This document shows positions 1-9,702 of a DNA stretch of 64,000 nt, in pieces. The notes beneath the pieces are model-generated. The model worked only from the letters and a program-made list of their open reading frames with translations. It was not told the DNA's origin and did not search any database. The stretch lies in contig RAZB01000001.1 in NCBI GenBank assembly GCA_003612515.1, positions 1 through 64,000 on the forward strand. The letters are read 5' to 3'. How positions within the stretch are numbered: the first letter of the stretch is position 1; each line of letters starts with the position of its first letter. This stretch comes from a bacterium D16-34. GTDB taxonomy: Bacteria > Actinomycetota > Coriobacteriia > Coriobacteriales > Eggerthellaceae. The position numbers and the translations under genes are program-made.

Positions 1-185
1 AACTCCATAACAAAACACGCTATCCCTTTGCTATTGATTAGCATCCGGACACGTTTTTTGTCCTATAACCCCCAATTCGCGTGAATTGTATTTGGTCAGC
101 GCGAACTGGGTCAGCGCGAATTTATGTTGCGCCAGATTGCGAAAGCTTAAGCGCGCCAATCAAAGCTTAAGCCGATTCGCCCGGC
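1..185. other. intergenic region 3' of hisS with short direct repeats
   Basis: No gene is supported here. It lies downstream of hisS, which is read leftwards. Two short direct repeats are visible: GGTCAGCGCGAA at 94-105 and 109-120, and AAAGCTTAAGC at 142-152 and 162-172. A small palindrome, AATTC-GCGT-GAATT, lies at 74-87. No hairpin with a T-run that would make a convincing hisS terminator was found. Confidence 0.4.
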
Positions 186-1502
186 TCAATGCGCAGCTTG
201 TGAGCGCAAAGCGCCAACAACCTCATCAAGCGCTACGCGACGCTCATCATGTGTGGCCATATTGCGCAGCACCACCTCACCTTGTGCAATCTCGTCAGGT
301 CCAAGCACTACTACATGCAGTGCACCAAGCTTATCGGCAAGTTTAAACTGACTCTTCAAGCTGCGGTTTTGATGATCCATTTCCGCAACCAAAGCATTAT
401 CGCGACACGTCTGCACCAACGAAAAAGCAAGTGAGCGCACCTCGTCGTCAACGCATGCAACAAAAACATCGCAACGCTGAGCAGATGGGAAGCTAAATCC
501 CGCAGCTTCGAGCGCCAGTACACAGCGCTCATAGCCCAAAGCAAAACCAAAACCAGGCGTTGGACGCCCTCCTACTTCTTGGGCAAGCTTGTCATATCTG
601 CCGCCGCCACCAATTGCGTTTTGACTTCCCATGCCTTCAGTAACTTGCACCTCAAAAACAGTGCGCGTGTAATAATCAAGACCACGAACAAGCTTGTAAT
701 CTTCGACATAAGAAATGCCTGCTGCATCCAAATATGATTTCACGGTCGCGTAATGTGCCTTGCAATCATCACAGAGATGATCGGTGATCCTTGGCGCATG
801 CTCCATAACCGCGGCGCACGAAGAGTTTTTGCAATCAAATGCGCGCAAAGGATTAATCTCTGCGCGGCGCTTGCACTCTTCGCATAATTCATCGGCGTGC
901 TCATCCATATAAGCTCGAACTTGCTCGCGATACGCGGGGCGACACGATTCGCAGCCCATAGAATTAACAAGCAAACGCGTTGAGGCAACCGGAATGCCAA
1001 TGCGCTCATAAAAACGCATGAGCATGATAATGCCTTCAGCATCCACGCTCGGATCATCAGCACCAAGACACTCAATTCCTACCTGGTTAAACTGGCGTTG
1101 ACGGCCTTTTTGCGGTCGTTCCGCGCGAAACATGGGGCCGGCGTACATGAGTTTTGCGGGAGCCGCTCCTTGCGGCACTAAATCATATTGAACCACCGCT
1201 CGAACTACCCCTGCAGTACCCTCCGGACGAAGCGAAAGCTTGCTTTTCGACTTGATGGACTCTCCCGCCATAAGGCGCTTGAGGTTTTCGCCAGAAACTG
1301 CACTAAACATCTCTTTTGAAACAACATCGGTGGCCTCACCTATGCCGCGAACAAACAGCTCCGTCTGCTCAAAAATAGGCGTCTCGATAGGCAGGTATCC
1401 ATACCGAGAAAAAATATCGACTGCACAAGCTTTAAAACTTGTCCAAAACGCCATCTCGTCTGGCAAAAGATCACGTGTGCCTTCAGGACAGTTGATTGCC
1501 AT
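186..1502 (-). CDS. hisS: histidyl-tRNA synthetase
   Basis: This class II aminoacyl-tRNA synthetase charges tRNA-His in the cytoplasm. At 438 residues it has the usual length for a bacterial HisRS. Visible signatures are the motif 2 region (FRAERPQKGRQRQFNQVG), the histidine-binding motif LVRGLDYYTRTVFEV, the GGGGRYDKL glycine-rich stretch and the motif 3 region GFGFALGYERCVLAL. The insertion domain contains a set of Cys pairs (CESC, CEEC, CDDC) of the kind found in many Gram-positive HisRS proteins; metal binding there is only a possibility. The C-terminal anticodon-binding domain ends in the normal place. The ATG start gives the family's typical N-terminus, with the sequence GTRDLLP shortly after it. 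The next gene upstream (925-residue TPR protein) ends 66 bp away. Confidence 0.97.
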   Translation of the reverse strand: MAINCPEGTRDLLPDEMAFWTSFKACAVDIFSRYGYLPIETPIFEQTELFVRGIGEATDVVSKEMFSAVSGENLKRLMAGESIKSKSKLSLRPEGTAGVVRAVVQYDLVPQGAAPAKLMYAGPMFRAERPQKGRQRQFNQVGIECLGADDPSVDAEGIIMLMRFYERIGIPVASTRLLVNSMGCESCRPAYREQVRAYMDEHADELCEECKRRAEINPLRAFDCKNSSCAAVMEHAPRITDHLCDDCKAHYATVKSYLDAAGISYVEDYKLVRGLDYYTRTVFEVQVTEGMGSQNAIGGGGRYDKLAQEVGGRPTPGFGFALGYERCVLALEAAGFSFPSAQRCDVFVACVDDEVRSLAFSLVQTCRDNALVAEMDHQNRSLKSQFKLADKLGALHVVVLGPDEIAQGEVVLRNMATHDERRVALDEVVGALRSQAAH

Positions 1503-1568
1503 AGCTAAAATCCTTATCTCAATAAATAAAACGACACCTTAGCAAGCGAAGGTTATCCTACAAACTAT

Positions 1569-4346
1569 TTAATCCTCAAGTGAAATGAGCACCGCCATAA
1601 GCGCGTCATCAGGCCTATAACGCAAACGAATGGCAAGCAAATTACGCGCTACCGGGAACAACCCTGCATCAACCGCAGCAACAATGGCTGACCCGAGCGC
1701 ATCTAGCACGCTTTCTGTTGGGGCAACCACAATACCACTTTGTTCAAGCGCCTCATCAATGCCATCACGCTCTGGCAAAATCACCGGCGCCTCTTCCATA
1801 AGTTCTTGCAGCTCGGCGGACGCTTGTGGCGCAATTATTGAGGAAGTCATTATTGACTTAACGTAACACAAGGCACCTTCAGCATAGCGATTCTGTTTCC
1901 AGAACACATAAGCTAGTTGATAATATGCCATGGCAATGTCATTTGGTTGAACCATGATTTCCAAGCCGCTCAACAGGGTTTTTGCAGCGTTTTCCATGTC
2001 TCCAACCAGCATAAATGCACGGCCAAGCTGCCGATATCCCGCGCCGGTAGCAGGACCGAGCGCAAGAGATTGCTGCCCATAGCGAAGTGCGTCATCGGTG
2101 CGCTCAAACGAATGTTCAAGAAGGCGAACAATCTCAAGACAACACAGATAATATGAGTCGGGAGCAAGCTCAACCCGCTTTGATACATCGTCTTGAGCAG
2201 ACCGGGGATCCTTCAGCTCGCCTTTTCGAGCGAGGTTATAAATCAAGCGCGAAGCATACGAGTCAAAGGTGCGATACACCGTTGCTAAGCCGTCGGTAAA
2301 GCCATCAAGTGCAGCGCTTTCTGCGACCGCATCAATGAGCACTTCGACTGCTTGATCGTATTCGCCCGAATCGGCAAGCGCATTAGCTTTGCCAAGCGCG
2401 GTCAAACATCTGTCCTCGCCTAAAATGCAACTCACAATGGCATTCTGATCAAAAGCATCAATGCTTCCTTCAGTCAGCGCAGCCATCAGACGTATGCAGC
2501 CACTTACCGCGCGCTCATCATTGTCTGCAGTGGCCTTTTCTTGTGCTATTCGAACTAAGCGAATCGCATCCGTTGTGCTTGTTGCATGCACAACTTCATC
2601 AGAAACCTTCTCAGCAAATCGCCTCCGAGCACCATCATACATGATACGCATGTCACAGCTATCACCAGTAACACCCAAAACAGAAGCTTCAGATGCGTCA
2701 AGTGTTTGACTGAACGCCTCAGGAGCCTCGCGTCGCTGCGTATAAGAATCATGCGATTTTATGAAGGTAAACGCATCAGCCTCATCAACATCATAGCGTG
2801 CGCCAGCTGCGTCAAAAATCGTGCGAGGGTTACCAGCGCGCCCAGATTCAAATTCGCCGTGCTCATCATAGAAGTTGCGCTCAAAGGTCACGTCATAAAG
2901 CGCTGGCAGAGATGCAACATCTCGCGATCCTTCGCGTGCATAGTATTCTTTATTCAACTCACGCAGCGAACGCGCGACAATATCAACGCGAACAATTTTC
3001 TCTGTTGCTTCAAAGGCAATTGCTGCCAACAAAAGCCCTATATGCATAGCATAGCGCAATGCTTCATTTTGGCGATCCTGCTCAGAGTTAAGCTTTGCGA
3101 TAGGGTTATCATTATGATCAACATTTTCGCAATTATACGCAGGCATAATGCTCTCATCAGGTGTAACGATGTTGAATGCCACCGCGCCCGCGGCCAAATC
3201 CTCACGAATCGCAATACTTATTCTGTAGGGCAAACGCAGACGTTCAATAGCTGAAGAGATAGCACAACGCACATCCCATTCACTACCCACAGGGCCTATA
3301 GGCGCATCGGCCAAATTGCGCAATTCGGGTTGCTGCAACGCAATAGTTTCGATCAAGTGCCCATCCCAACGAAGACACTCTTCCTCGCTCGCACGAGAAG
3401 CTCGATCCCCCAACGCTTCTGCTACGAGCAAAAAGCGATTGAGCGCAGACTCCAGCGCCCAAATATAGGAGGGAGGCACTTTTGCGTCCTCATCATCAAG
3501 AGCCAAAAAATAGGTATTTGCATAGCGAATTGTTCGCACAAGACGTAGCGCATCATCAGCCAAATGCGCCTTTTGCAAAACTTCAATGCCCGCTTCCTTA
3601 AGCCACTCGGCTAAACAAAGAACAAGCGGAGGTATTTGCAACAGTGGATCTGTTTGCGCTTCTTCGACACTGCGCAAAATGGCTTCCATTGCCTTGAGCG
3701 GACGCTCGGTGCGAAGGATCTGGAAAATACCATCGAGACCACGCTTTGGAAGCTGAGGTGCTCCCTGCGAAGGTCGATACACAAAGGCAAAAAACGCACG
3801 CGCCATTGCCGAGTTGTACGACAAATCTTCGCCATGCTCTCCAAAATCATACCAGCTATCGAAAAACGAATAACGCCCCTTTTCCCTGCGAAAGCATACA
3901 ACATCGCGCACTTCGCCTTCGGCGTCTCGCACATAGACATTTCCTGTGCCATCAGCGAAAGGGCGATCCGGGTCATCGCCTACAAATTGCATGTCAGGCC
4001 TGCGTGCTGGAGGAACTATCGTAGCTTCATCCATAACAAATGCGCGTCCAAAAGTGTCCAGATACGCGAGCACGCGCACTGATTTGTCCGGCAAAAACTC
4101 TACAGCATAGCAGCCGCCAGTTGCAGGCATCGCAATCCCACCGGCAAGCCATCCAAAAAGCGACTGCGCAGAAGAAGACTCCGCGTTATCCGTTATGCCA
4201 GAAACGCCAACAAAGCCCATATCGGGAGTACCAAACTCACGTTTTGGTATCCGAGGAACCGCATCTGCAAGCACACGTTCGTGCACTTGCAAAAGCCGAG
4301 CAAACCGAGAAAACTGATATGTCTTTTGTAGTGATTGTTCTGTCAT
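1569..4346 (-). CDS. large TPR-containing protein of unknown function
   Basis: This 925-residue protein has no catalytic motif that I recognise. It looks soluble: there is no signal peptide and no membrane segment. The C-terminal third contains helical repeats compatible with tetratricopeptide repeats, for example a segment with DDALRYGQQSLALGP followed by GYRQLGRAFMLVGDMENA and AYYQLAYVFWKQNRYAEGA, which have the TPR spacing of small and large residues. The N-terminal two thirds have mixed alpha/beta character and are rich in acidic residues. The ribosome-binding site is weak (AGAAAG upstream of the ATG). It sits between hisS and a NifX-like gene, which gives no clear functional clue. A scaffold or regulatory role is possible but is inference only. 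Confidence 0.85.
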   Translation of the reverse strand: MTEQSLQKTYQFSRFARLLQVHERVLADAVPRIPKREFGTPDMGFVGVSGITDNAESSSAQSLFGWLAGGIAMPATGGCYAVEFLPDKSVRVLAYLDTFGRAFVMDEATIVPPARRPDMQFVGDDPDRPFADGTGNVYVRDAEGEVRDVVCFRREKGRYSFFDSWYDFGEHGEDLSYNSAMARAFFAFVYRPSQGAPQLPKRGLDGIFQILRTERPLKAMEAILRSVEEAQTDPLLQIPPLVLCLAEWLKEAGIEVLQKAHLADDALRLVRTIRYANTYFLALDDEDAKVPPSYIWALESALNRFLLVAEALGDRASRASEEECLRWDGHLIETIALQQPELRNLADAPIGPVGSEWDVRCAISSAIERLRLPYRISIAIREDLAAGAVAFNIVTPDESIMPAYNCENVDHNDNPIAKLNSEQDRQNEALRYAMHIGLLLAAIAFEATEKIVRVDIVARSLRELNKEYYAREGSRDVASLPALYDVTFERNFYDEHGEFESGRAGNPRTIFDAAGARYDVDEADAFTFIKSHDSYTQRREAPEAFSQTLDASEASVLGVTGDSCDMRIMYDGARRRFAEKVSDEVVHATSTTDAIRLVRIAQEKATADNDERAVSGCIRLMAALTEGSIDAFDQNAIVSCILGEDRCLTALGKANALADSGEYDQAVEVLIDAVAESAALDGFTDGLATVYRTFDSYASRLIYNLARKGELKDPRSAQDDVSKRVELAPDSYYLCCLEIVRLLEHSFERTDDALRYGQQSLALGPATGAGYRQLGRAFMLVGDMENAAKTLLSGLEIMVQPNDIAMAYYQLAYVFWKQNRYAEGALCYVKSIMTSSIIAPQASAELQELMEEAPVILPERDGIDEALEQSGIVVAPTESVLDALGSAIVAAVDAGLFPVARNLLAIRLRYRPDDALMAVLISLED

Positions 4347-4406
4347 GGTTACACGCTTTCTGAAAGCCTACGAGCGATCAGGTAAAAGGGGTGTTTGGCT
4401 AACTTC

Positions 4407-4787
4407 CTAGTGATGGTGGTGACATGCCTGGTCAGCTTGCATTACAGGAGCCTCTCCTGCAGCCACAGCACGCGCTGCATCGCCAACCAACGGATGCGTG
4501 TTGTCGAAATACACCGTAATATTGCGCTCATTGAAACCCATCAGTGGGCGCATGCCCATTCCCGCAACAACAATAGCGTTAACTCCTGCATCGGCAAGCA
4601 AGCTAACCGGACGCAAGCAACCACCCTCTTCGTGCGGAGGATTGACAACCTCGGTCACCTCAAGCAATTCGCCATCAACGATAGAGATAACGCTAAAGCA
4701 ATCGCAATGACCAAAATGTCCTGCACGGTGTGCATCCATTCCAGCAGCACCCTCAGTTGGAACTGCAAGTTTCATAGTTAATCCCAT
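4407..4787 (-). CDS. NifX/NifB-type dinitrogenase iron-molybdenum cofactor family protein with His-rich tail
   Basis: This 126-residue protein matches the small NifX/NafY/YedF-like 'Di-Nase FeMo-cofactor binding' fold, which holds metal-sulfur clusters. Features supporting this are the start MKLAVPTEG, HFGHCDCFSV near residue 25, NPPHEEGGC, LLADAGVNAIVVAGMG and the FNERNITVYF stretch. The C-terminus ends in CHHHH, a likely metal-binding tail. No nitrogenase genes are nearby, so nitrogen fixation is not implied; orphan members of this family are common in anaerobes and most have no known role. The ATG at 4787 has an AAGGAT ribosome-binding site 8 bases away, which favours it over the in-frame ATG at 4775. 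Confidence 0.85.
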   Translation of the reverse strand: MGLTMKLAVPTEGAAGMDAHRAGHFGHCDCFSVISIVDGELLEVTEVVNPPHEEGGCLRPVSLLADAGVNAIVVAGMGMRPLMGFNERNITVYFDNTHPLVGDAARAVAAGEAPVMQADQACHHHH

Positions 4788-4851
4788 ATGATCTATCCTT
4801 CAAAGATAAGCGCCAAAAGGCACCTTGGTTGCGTTCTTATAAGTGATAAAG

Positions 4852-4879
4852 CGCCAGATGCTTTAAAAAGCATCTGGCG
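4852..4879 (-). terminator. putative terminator of the leu operon
   Basis: A perfect stem CGCCAGATGCTTT/AAAGCATCTGGCG with a very short loop lies 67 bp past the leuB stop codon. On the minus strand it is followed by a weak T-rich stretch (GCTTTATC) rather than a clean T-run, so termination efficiency is uncertain. Confidence 0.5.
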
Positions 4880-4945
4880 AATCTGTGGCTATAGAAAAGC
4901 ATGCGCCTTATCAAGTTGAAGCACTCGTTGCATACTTTTAAAACC

Positions 4946-6118
4946 CTAGTCAGCGCGGTTGACGCTCCAATCTTCTGGGTGACGACCCCATAACTCTTCC
5001 GGCTTGTCAGAAGGCTGGATCTGTTGCACTACCAAATCACCCATCATTTCAGTACCAACCACTTTGTCAGCAGGCGTTTGGGCATTCTTGATATCTCCTG
5101 TGCGCCAACCAGCATCAAGCACCGCACGAACCGCTGATGCGACATCATCGGCTGCTTGGGGCATGTCAAGGCTATAGCGAAGCATCATTTCCACAGACAT
5201 AATTTGTGCCAATGGATTCGCGATGCCCTGACCAGCAATATCGGGCGCGCTGCCGTGGCTTGGCTCATAGAGTGCTGTACCATCGCCTAAGCTCGCAGAT
5301 GCCAGCATACCCAAAGAGCCAGTCAGCATAGAAGCCTCGTCCGACAAAATATCGCCAAACATATTTTCTGTAACTACCACATCAAACTGACGTGGGTTGT
5401 TGATCAGCTGCATAGCAGCGTTATCGACAAGCATGTCGATACATTCCACATCCGGATAGTCTTTTGCAACCTCGTGAACAATGTGGCGCCACAAACGGCT
5501 CGTTTCGAGCACATTAGCCTTATCAATTGAATGCACGCGGCTCTTGCGCTTGCGAGCCGTCTCAAATGCGTGACGAGCAATGCGCTCAATCTCGTACTCG
5601 CGATATTCGAGCGTATCATAGGCACGTTGGCCCTTTTCGCCATTCTTGCCAGCGCCTTCTTCATCATAAAAGCGCTCACGCATGCCGAAATACAAACCAC
5701 CGGTCAGCTCGCGAACAATCAGCAAATCAACACCATCAACAACTTCAGGCTTCAGTGTTGAAGCATCTGCCAGCGCGTCAAAAATGCAGACAGGACGCAA
5801 ATTAGCATAGAGCCCAAGCTCTTTGCGAATACCTAAAAGTCCCTGTTCAGGACGTGGTTTATCCGGATCAGTAGTGTCCCATTTTGGACCTCCCACCGCC
5901 GCAAGCAACACCGCATCAGAAGCTTTGGCGATATCAAGTGTTTCGGGCGGAAGCGGGTTTCCGACCTCATCAATAGCCACGCCGCCAATAAGTGCTTCGG
6001 TATAGGTAAAACTCGTATCATATTTTTGGCCAACAGCATCAAGCACCTTGATGGCTTCAGCAATAATTTCCGGCCCTATACCATCGCCTGGAAGCAAGCA
6101 GATGTTGTAGTTTTTCAT
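4946..6118 (-). CDS. leuB: 3-isopropylmalate dehydrogenase
   Basis: This enzyme catalyses NAD-dependent oxidation and decarboxylation of 3-isopropylmalate in leucine biosynthesis. The 390-residue protein shows GDGIGPEI at the N-terminus, the substrate-binding segment [34 protein letters not shown] with the catalytic Lys, and the metal/NAD region [25 protein letters not shown]. It extends about 25 residues beyond many LeuB proteins (ends [11 protein letters not shown]). The start has a good AAGGA ribosome-binding site. It follows leuD by 18 bp and is the last gene of leuC-leuD-leuB. No leuA is in the window. Confidence 0.96.
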   Translation of the reverse strand: MKNYNICLLPGDGIGPEIIAEAIKVLDAVGQKYDTSFTYTEALIGGVAIDEVGNPLPPETLDIAKASDAVLLAAVGGPKWDTTDPDKPRPEQGLLGIRKELGLYANLRPVCIFDALADASTLKPEVVDGVDLLIVRELTGGLYFGMRERFYDEEGAGKNGEKGQRAYDTLEYREYEIERIARHAFETARKRKSRVHSIDKANVLETSRLWRHIVHEVAKDYPDVECIDMLVDNAAMQLINNPRQFDVVVTENMFGDILSDEASMLTGSLGMLASASLGDGTALYEPSHGSAPDIAGQGIANPLAQIMSVEMMLRYSLDMPQAADDVASAVRAVLDAGWRTGDIKNAQTPADKVVGTEMMGDLVVQQIQPSDKPEELWGRHPEDWSVNRAD

Positions 6119-6136
6119 GATGAATCCTTCTTTCTA

Positions 6137-6628
6137 TTAGTTCATCTTCTGCTTCGTGCGATTAATCAGGCCGCCAGCCTCAATAATCTCGCGAATAAAT
6201 GGCGGAAACGGTTGTGCCTGAAATACTTGACCGGTGGTTTCGTCGGTAATAACGCCAGCATCTGCATCAACGCTTACCACATCACCTGCGCTGATAGCAT
6301 CTACCGCCTCAGGGCACTCCATGATAGCCAAACCTGTGTTGATGGAATTACGATAAAAAATACGGGCGAAGCTCTTGGCGATAACCACATCCACTCCTGC
6401 TGCCTTAATGGCAATCGGTGCATGTTCACGCGAAGAACCGCAGCCAAAATTTTCGTCAGCGACAATAATGTCACCAGGAGCAACCTTGTTGACGAATTCG
6501 ACATCCAAGTCTTCCAAACAATGTTTTGCCAGCTCAGCAGGGTCAGAGGTATTCAAATAGCGAGCTGGAATAATAACGTCGGTGTCAATATCGCGACCGT
6601 ATCTATGTGCAGTTCCTTTAAATTGCAT
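6137..6628 (-). CDS. leuD: 3-isopropylmalate dehydratase small subunit
   Basis: This is the swivel-domain subunit of isopropylmalate isomerase. With LeuC it converts 2-isopropylmalate to 3-isopropylmalate. The 163-residue length fits the short archaeal/clostridial type of LeuD. Diagnostic motifs are [13 protein letters not shown] near residue 16 and the swivel loop [15 protein letters not shown] near residue 60. The ATG has an AGGAG ribosome-binding site 8 bases upstream. The gene lies 5 bp after leuC and 18 bp before leuB, so the three are almost certainly cotranscribed. Confidence 0.96.
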   Translation of the reverse strand: MQFKGTAHRYGRDIDTDVIIPARYLNTSDPAELAKHCLEDLDVEFVNKVAPGDIIVADENFGCGSSREHAPIAIKAAGVDVVIAKSFARIFYRNSINTGLAIMECPEAVDAISAGDVVSVDADAGVITDETTGQVFQAQPFPPFIREIIEAGGLINRTKQKMN

Positions 6629-6633
6629 GGTAA

Positions 6634-7911
6634 CTACTCCTGTTCATCTAAATCTTGCGGCAGACCAATATGTCCAAGCACTGCCGAAGCTGCAGCTACG
6701 GCAGGAGATGCGAGATATACCTCACTCGTCGGGTCTCCCATACGTCCCACAAAGTTGCGGTTTGTGGTTGCGATTGCGCGCTCCCCTGCAGCCAAGATGC
6801 CCATATAGCCACCAAGACACGGCCCGCAAGTTGGCGTAGATACCGCACAATTTGCATCGAGGAAAACATCCATCAAGCCCTCTTCGATGCACTGACGATA
6901 TACCTGCTGTGTTGCAGGAATGACAATACAACGGACATTCGGATGAACTTTTCGTCCGCGCAGCACCTCTGCCGCTTGGCGCATGTCCACAATACGACCG
7001 TTGGTGCAACTACCAATAACTGCCTGATCAATTACAACATCGCGCGACTCTGCAGCCGGACGCGTATTAGAAGGCAGGTGCGGGAATGCTACCGTAGGCT
7101 GAATGTCAGCAGCGTTAATCTCGTAAACCTTGGCATATTCTGCATCGGGGTCAGAATGATACTCGGTATAAGGTTTTTCCACGCGGCCATCCATATAAGC
7201 ACGAGTCACATCATCAACTTCAATAAGACCAGCTTTGCCGCCTGCCTCAATTGCCATATTAGATATAGACATGCGCTCATCCATATCCATGTTGCGAATA
7301 GCGCTTCCGCTAAATTCCATGGCCTGGTAGAGTGCACCATCTACGCCAATCATGCCAATGATGTGTAAGATGACATCTTTGCCGGTAACGCCTGGCGCAA
7401 GTTCGCCTTCAATCTTGAACAGCAGGCTCTCGGGAACTTTAAACCATGCTTTGCCGGTAGCATAACCTACACCAGCATCCGTAGAACCAACGCCGGTAGC
7501 AAATGCTCCCAAGGCACCATAGGTGCACGTATGGCTGTCTGCACCAATGATCAGATCTCCAGCGCCAACTACACCTTGCTCAGGCAAAAGCGCATGTTCA
7601 ACACCCATGCATCCAACTTCGTAATAGTGCGTTATGCCTTGCTCGTGCGCAAAATCGCGAACAATTTTTGCCTGTTCAGCGCTTTTAATATCTTTGTTGG
7701 GAACATAATGATCGGGAACAAGCGCAATCTTTTCAGGATCAAAAACCTTGTCGACGCCAATCTTGTTGAACTCACGAATAGCAATTGGTGCCGTTACGTC
7801 GTTGGATAGCACCAGATCCAAATCGCATTCAATCAGTTGACCTGGTTCCACTTCTTCTAATCCGGCGTGCGCGGCTAAGATCTTTTCCGCCATCGTCATA
7901 GGACGTGCCAT
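6634..7911 (-). CDS. leuC: 3-isopropylmalate dehydratase large subunit
   Basis: This aconitase-superfamily subunit carries the 4Fe-4S cluster of isopropylmalate isomerase. Cluster cysteines are visible in VIGSCTNGR and in [10 protein letters not shown]; the aconitase motif [22 protein letters not shown] is intact. The 425-residue length matches the type II LeuC found in clostridia and archaea. An in-frame ATG 30 bases further upstream (7941) would add ten residues, but AAGGAG five bases before the ATG at 7911 and the family-typical [17 protein letters not shown] start favour 7911. First gene of leuC-leuD-leuB. Confidence 0.95.
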   Translation of the reverse strand: MARPMTMAEKILAAHAGLEEVEPGQLIECDLDLVLSNDVTAPIAIREFNKIGVDKVFDPEKIALVPDHYVPNKDIKSAEQAKIVRDFAHEQGITHYYEVGCMGVEHALLPEQGVVGAGDLIIGADSHTCTYGALGAFATGVGSTDAGVGYATGKAWFKVPESLLFKIEGELAPGVTGKDVILHIIGMIGVDGALYQAMEFSGSAIRNMDMDERMSISNMAIEAGGKAGLIEVDDVTRAYMDGRVEKPYTEYHSDPDAEYAKVYEINAADIQPTVAFPHLPSNTRPAAESRDVVIDQAVIGSCTNGRIVDMRQAAEVLRGRKVHPNVRCIVIPATQQVYRQCIEEGLMDVFLDANCAVSTPTCGPCLGGYMGILAAGERAIATTNRNFVGRMGDPTSEVYLASPAVAAASAVLGHIGLPQDLDEQE

Positions 7912-8024
7912 AGGTGCTCCTTCACACTTTATACTTACCATTTCGAGGTACTCCCACCAATGCTATTAAGTTGATGAAAGCACATGCATAATCCGGTTAA
8001 TTGTACCACCCGTATGAGAGCACC

Positions 8025-8052
8025 AAAAAGAGGAGCCCATATTAGACCCCTC
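8025..8052 (-). terminator. intrinsic terminator of the proline-rich membrane protein gene
   Basis: On the minus strand the stem GAGGGGT/GCTCCTC (7 pairs including G-T pairs) with a 9-base loop is followed directly by TTTTT. It lies about 47 bp past the stop codon at 8099, in the right position for that gene. Confidence 0.7.
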
Positions 8053-8098
8053 AAAGTGACGCATTTTACAGATTTGAAACGCGAAAACGTTGCTTATG

Positions 8099-8626
8099 TT
8101 AGATATAGGCTCCTAATGCGCCAAAGATTGCTGCTGTGGTAATGCCGCCGATTGCCAGACCAACAATCACGCCGCCCGCAATCCACACGACAAAGCCAAT
8201 AAGAGCAAATTTGACCGCATCGTTTTTAACCTGCGGCACTTTATCTACGTTGCACACCCACGCAAGCACGACACCAGGAATGCCCAACAAAGCACCGATG
8301 ACTGCCCATGCAAACTTCATGCCGCCGGTAAGCTGTTGGAGTGGAGTTGGGACATATATTGGTTGAACGGCTGGCTGTGGGGTATAACCAGTTTGCGGTT
8401 GTGATGTGAAAGGAGGCGGAACAGGGCTTCCTTGAGCAGTCGGCGGAGCGCCAACTGGTTGCGGCGCGTGTACTTGCGGTGCAGCAGGCTCGGGCTGCGG
8501 CGCTTGCGGAGCGACCGCCTCAGGTTGCGGTGCCTGGGTCTGTGGTGCAGCCGGCTCGGGTTGCGGTGCCGGGGCTTGCGGTGCGGCCGGCTCAGATGTT
8601 TGATTTTGCAACGGTTGTTCGTTCAT
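8099..8626 (-). CDS. proline/alanine-rich membrane protein of unknown function
   Basis: This 175-residue protein has two parts. The first ~90 residues are low-complexity and rich in Pro, Ala and Gln, with repeated PQPEPAAPQ-like units; the DNA below them is also repetitive (about 8440-8600). The second part has two hydrophobic segments (FAWAVIGALLGIPGVVLAWV and FALIGFVVWIAGGVIVGLAIGG), so it is probably anchored in the membrane with a flexible Pro-rich tail on the cytoplasmic side. The layout resembles small DUF4190-like proteins of Actinobacteria, but I cannot assign a family. It has a good GAAGG ribosome-binding site and its own terminator, so it is probably transcribed alone. Confidence 0.8.
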   Translation of the reverse strand: MNEQPLQNQTSEPAAPQAPAPQPEPAAPQTQAPQPEAVAPQAPQPEPAAPQVHAPQPVGAPPTAQGSPVPPPFTSQPQTGYTPQPAVQPIYVPTPLQQLTGGMKFAWAVIGALLGIPGVVLAWVCNVDKVPQVKNDAVKFALIGFVVWIAGGVIVGLAIGGITTAAIFGALGAYI

Positions 8627-8669
8627 AATAGCCTTCTCTCAAAACGCGCAAACGCTTATATCATGTAGC

Positions 8670-8694
8670 AAAAAGCGAGCAGAAAAGCTCGCTT
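8670..8694 (-). terminator. intrinsic terminator after the peptidoglycan-binding protein gene
   Basis: A perfect 8-bp stem AAGCGAGC/GCTCGCTT with loop AGAAAA is followed on the minus strand by further T residues. It lies about 112 bp downstream of the stop at 8806 and upstream of the next gene. Confidence 0.65.
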
Positions 8695-8805
8695 ATAGTA
8701 TAAACTTTCTTGTTCGCATTCTCGTATCAGCGCACCATCGTTGCTGATAAATCATGATTTCTTAAGACAATATTCTGGAAAACCAGTGTTGCGATCATCG
8801 ATCAC

Positions 8806-9699
8806 CTATGAAAGTGCAGAGCAAAGCGCGTCGAGTAGCGTAATAGCAAAATGCTGAGCCGATCGACCTTCACCAGCCCCTTCCCAAACAATTCCCGGAA
8901 GCTCAATGGCAATGCGCGCCGGCTTAAGCGCCTCCCCTGCATCAAACGCAGATTCCAAGCGAAGTGCAAGTGAACTATCAGGCTCAAAAGTTACGCGCGG
9001 TACTTGCGCCGTCTGCTCCTCAGGAAGCACGATATGCACTAAAAGCATGTTCTCATCAGGTGCAACTAATAACGAGTCCGCACTTACTATCTTTGAAGCA
9101 GGATTGGTGGCAAGCGCCAAGTTAGACATACGAGAGGCCACCGAACGCGTAAACTCATCAGTGCCAAACAGGCAAAGCGCGTTGCGCTCAAGCACATCAG
9201 CTGCGCGGGCAAAGCCTAAATGATTAGTGCCATGAACCGCCTCTTTGCCTTCCCAGGAATGATGCAAATTGCGAAGCGCCGCATACGTATATGCACCCGC
9301 AATGCCATCAGAAGGAAGCCCGAGATTCAATTGGAATTTACGCAGCGCTAGTTCCGTGAAGGCGCCAAAGATGCCATCGGTTTCACCGCACGCAAACCCG
9401 AGTGCGCCGAGCGCTTGTTGCAACTGCAAAACATCATGCCCATGAAAATAGGGCATGCGCAGATACAACGTTCGATCGCCTAAGTTAAAAGAGGCATCTA
9501 CCAAAGCCACCCAAACGCGCTCGTTGACATCGTCGACAGGCTCAAGACCAGCCTGCTCGCAAAATATACGCAACGCCTGGGCGGTTGTTTCGCCAAAATT
9601 GCCATCTATATCGGTTTCTTTAAGTAAACCAATGAGCGCTAGACGTTGTTGTACGTCCTCAACGGCTACTCCCTGGTCATATTTTTTAATCGTTTCCAT
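8806..9699 (-). CDS. protein with two peptidoglycan-binding-type domains
   Basis: The 297-residue protein begins with two copies of the PG_binding_1-like fold: residues ~9-68 (VEDVQQRLALIGLL, DGNFGETTAQALRIFCEQAGL) and ~84-145 (HDVLQLQQALGALGF, DGIFGAFTELALRKFQLNLGLPSDGIAG). The C-terminal half resembles the middle/amidase-like region of Coriobacterial wall proteins but I see no complete amidase metal-binding set, so no enzyme activity is claimed. No signal peptide is visible, which is unusual for a wall-binding protein. The gene follows the polyprenyl synthase gene by 3 bp and is probably cotranscribed with it. A role linked to the cell envelope is plausible but inferred. Confidence 0.85.
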   Translation of the reverse strand: METIKKYDQGVAVEDVQQRLALIGLLKETDIDGNFGETTAQALRIFCEQAGLEPVDDVNERVWVALVDASFNLGDRTLYLRMPYFHGHDVLQLQQALGALGFACGETDGIFGAFTELALRKFQLNLGLPSDGIAGAYTYAALRNLHHSWEGKEAVHGTNHLGFARAADVLERNALCLFGTDEFTRSVASRMSNLALATNPASKIVSADSLLVAPDENMLLVHIVLPEEQTAQVPRVTFEPDSSLALRLESAFDAGEALKPARIAIELPGIVWEGAGEGRSAQHFAITLLDALCSALS

Positions 9700-9702
9700 A
9701 TG

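Noticed and set aside
2586-3254. 222-codon plus-strand open frame over the TPR gene
   Set aside because: Antisense to a longer, better-supported gene; composition is unlike a real protein.
6026-6808. 260-codon plus-strand open frame over leuB/leuD
   Set aside because: It lies fully opposite two well-supported genes and its translation has no recognisable features.
7912-7980. T-box or leucine attenuator before leuC
   Set aside because: No T-box sequence, leader peptide with Leu codons or convincing hairpin was found in the short upstream stretch.
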